Shown in pieces: positions 63,601-64,000 of a stretch of DNA of 64,000 bases. The notes beneath the pieces were generated by a model, which was given only the letters and a program-made list of their open reading frames with translations, searched no databases and was not told where the DNA came from. Source of the stretch: Microbacterium sp. (lineage in GTDB: Bacteria > Actinomycetota > Actinomycetes > Actinomycetales > Microbacteriaceae); NCBI GenBank assembly GCA_003248655.1, contig QFPM01000004.1:1-64000 (forward strand), written 5' to 3'. Position 1 is the first letter of the stretch. Every line of letters begins with the position of its first letter. Both the position numbers and the translations under genes were made by a program.

Positions 63601-64000
63601 CGGCCTGTACGTCTCCGACCACCCGCTCGCGGGCCTCGAGATCCCGCTCGCGAAGCATGCGTCAACCTCGATACACGACCTACTGGCGGATGAGGACGTA
63701 TCCGACGGCGACATCGTCACCGTCGCCGGGCTCGTCACGAGCGTGCAGCATCGCGTCGCGAAGCAGAGCGGCAACCCCTACGGCATGATCACGGTCGAAG
63801 ACTTCGACGGCGAGGTGACGGTGATGTTCATGGGCAAGACCTACACCGAGTTCCAGTCGCTGCTGGTCGCCGACTCGATCCTCGTCGTGCGCGGCCGGGT
63901 CTCGCGCCGCGACGACGGCCTCAACCTGCACGGCCAGTCGGCTTTTGCGCCCGATCTGGGCGCGGGCCTGGCATCCGGGCCGCTCGTGCTCCTCATGCCC
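60677..64000 (+). CDS. dnaE: DNA polymerase III alpha subunit DnaE1 (3' truncated)
   Basis: Replicative polymerase; 1108 codons are present and the frame runs off the right edge, with perhaps 50-80 residues missing. Start GTG 60677 (ASDSFVHLHVHSEYSML). The PHP domain keeps its metal ligands (HLHVHSEY, TDHGN, GTNDLHYTH), so PHP proofreading, as in mycobacterial DnaE1, is likely. Polymerase motifs: PGRGSGAGSMAAYAM and MPDFDVDFDD with catalytic Asp414 and Asp416; NKAHTAAYGMISYW follows. The OB fold begins near DGDIVTVAGLVTSVQ. No intein is seen in the conserved blocks. This is the DnaE1 form rather than the mutagenic DnaE2/ImuC. Confidence 0.96.
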   Translation, partial: MASDSFVHLHVHSEYSMLDGAARIKPMVEEAVRLGMPALAVTDHGNTFAAYEFYKTAKDAGITPIIGIEAYVTPGTHRTDKSRVRWGTPEQSGDDVSGSGAYTHMTLLSETTAGMHNLFRLSSLSSMEGYYFKPRMDRELLQNYSKGLIATTGCPSGEVQTRLRLGHYDAARAAAAEFQDIFGKENYFAEIMDHGLDIERRVMTDLLRIAKDLDIPLVGTNDLHYTHQHDAGSHAALLCVQSGSTLDDPNRFKFDGDGYYVKSAAEMRQVFRDHPEACDNTLLIAERCNVEFDTSANYMPRYPVPAGETEESWFVKEVEKGLHERYPTGIPAEVRARADYEVGIIAQMRFPGYFLVVADFINWAKDNGVRVGPGRGSGAGSMAAYAMKITDLDPLQHGLLFERFLNPERVSMPDFDVDFDDRRRGEVIQYVTEKYGDERVAQIVTYGTIKAKQALKDAGRVLGFPFSMGEKLTKAMPPAVMGKDVPLQGMFDPKHERYKEASEFRVVIESDPDAKTVYDTAVGLENLKRQWGVHAAGVIMSSEPLIDIIPIMKREQDGQIVTQFDYPSCEALGLIKMDFLGLRNLTIITDALENIEANRGEKLVLEDLALDDVASYELLARGDTLGVFQLDGGPMRSLLRLMKPDNFEDISAVLALYRPGPMGVDSHTNYALRKNGLQEITPIHPELEEPLGEILDGTYGLIVYQEQVMEAAQKLAGFTLGQADILRKAMGKKDPAVLQKQQKDFFAGMTANGFSSDAQNALWKVLVSFADYAFNKAHTAAYGMISYWTAYLKAHYPAEYMAALLTSVGDSKDKMAVYLNECRRMGIKVLPPDVGESIRYFAAVGEDIRFGLGAVRNVGANVVEGIVAARTDAAYTSFHDFLGKVPVHVANKRTIESLIKAGAFDSLGSTRRALMEIHEDATEQAVLDKRREANGEVGFDFDSLWADDEPQQVQKVPERPEWTKKDKLAFEREMLGLYVSDHPLAGLEIPLAKHASTSIHDLLADEDVSDGDIVTVAGLVTSVQHRVAKQSGNPYGMITVEDFDGEVTVMFMGKTYTEFQSLLVADSILVVRGRVSRRDDGLNLHGQSAFAPDLGAGLASGPLVLLMP

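Noticed and set aside
60677..64000. Intein in dnaE
   Set aside because: The polymerase motifs are continuous and no intein splice motifs are visible in the part present.

Overview
The window is about 70% GC and densely coded. Gene content points to an actinobacterium, most likely Microbacteriaceae (Microbacterium-like). The evidence is a Wag31-type DivIVA, SepF without FtsA, a PASTA kinase of the PknL type beside its Rv2175c-like partner, a GarA/OdhI-type FHA protein followed by an FtsR-like MerR regulator, class II DAHP synthase and DUF3040. The genus is inferred from gene content only.

Layout. Bases 1-7593 hold the end of a type IV pilus cluster: major pilin (cut by the window edge), three minor pilins, prepilin peptidase PilD, then PilM, PilN and PilO; the motor genes must lie outside. 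Bases 7622-18681 hold a YihY-type membrane protein, glycogen phosphorylase, a LysR regulator with an amidotransferase facing a valine-catabolic mmsB-mmsA pair, a CYTH protein, and lpdA behind copC. Bases 18804-31665 hold a Cys/Met-rich copper-storage-like protein, garA-ftsR-merR, two ParA/MinD ATPases on either side of pyruvate carboxylase, peptide deformylase, an acyl-CoA synthetase, a ROK glucokinase and an acyltransferase. Bases 31755-39601 carry aroG, an endonuclease-like gene bracketed by hairpin repeats, pknL, a LysM cell-wall protein, the Rv2175c-like gene, a polyprenyl synthase and DUF3040; several of these are also neighbours in mycobacteria.

Bases 39725-58144 are the division and cell wall cluster: mraZ, rsmH, ftsL, ftsI, murF, mraY, murD, ftsW, murG, murC, ftsQ, ftsZ, yggS, sepF, yggT, divIVA, lspA, rluD. 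murE is missing from its usual place between ftsI and murF. The window ends with a second acyl-CoA synthetase, a Phd/VapC-type toxin-antitoxin pair, and the first 1108 codons of dnaE1.

Most operons are tightly coupled by ATGA, GTGA or TGATG overlaps. The less ordinary signals are DNA-level ones: a strongly over-represented GGATGCC/GGCATCC heptamer, several families of intergenic palindromic repeats (one 58-nt family has four copies), a recurring -10 hexamer exactly 6 nt before start codons that suggests leaderless mRNAs, and palindromes in front of ftsZ and mraZ. I saw no tRNA, rRNA, CRISPR array, insertion sequence or prophage.
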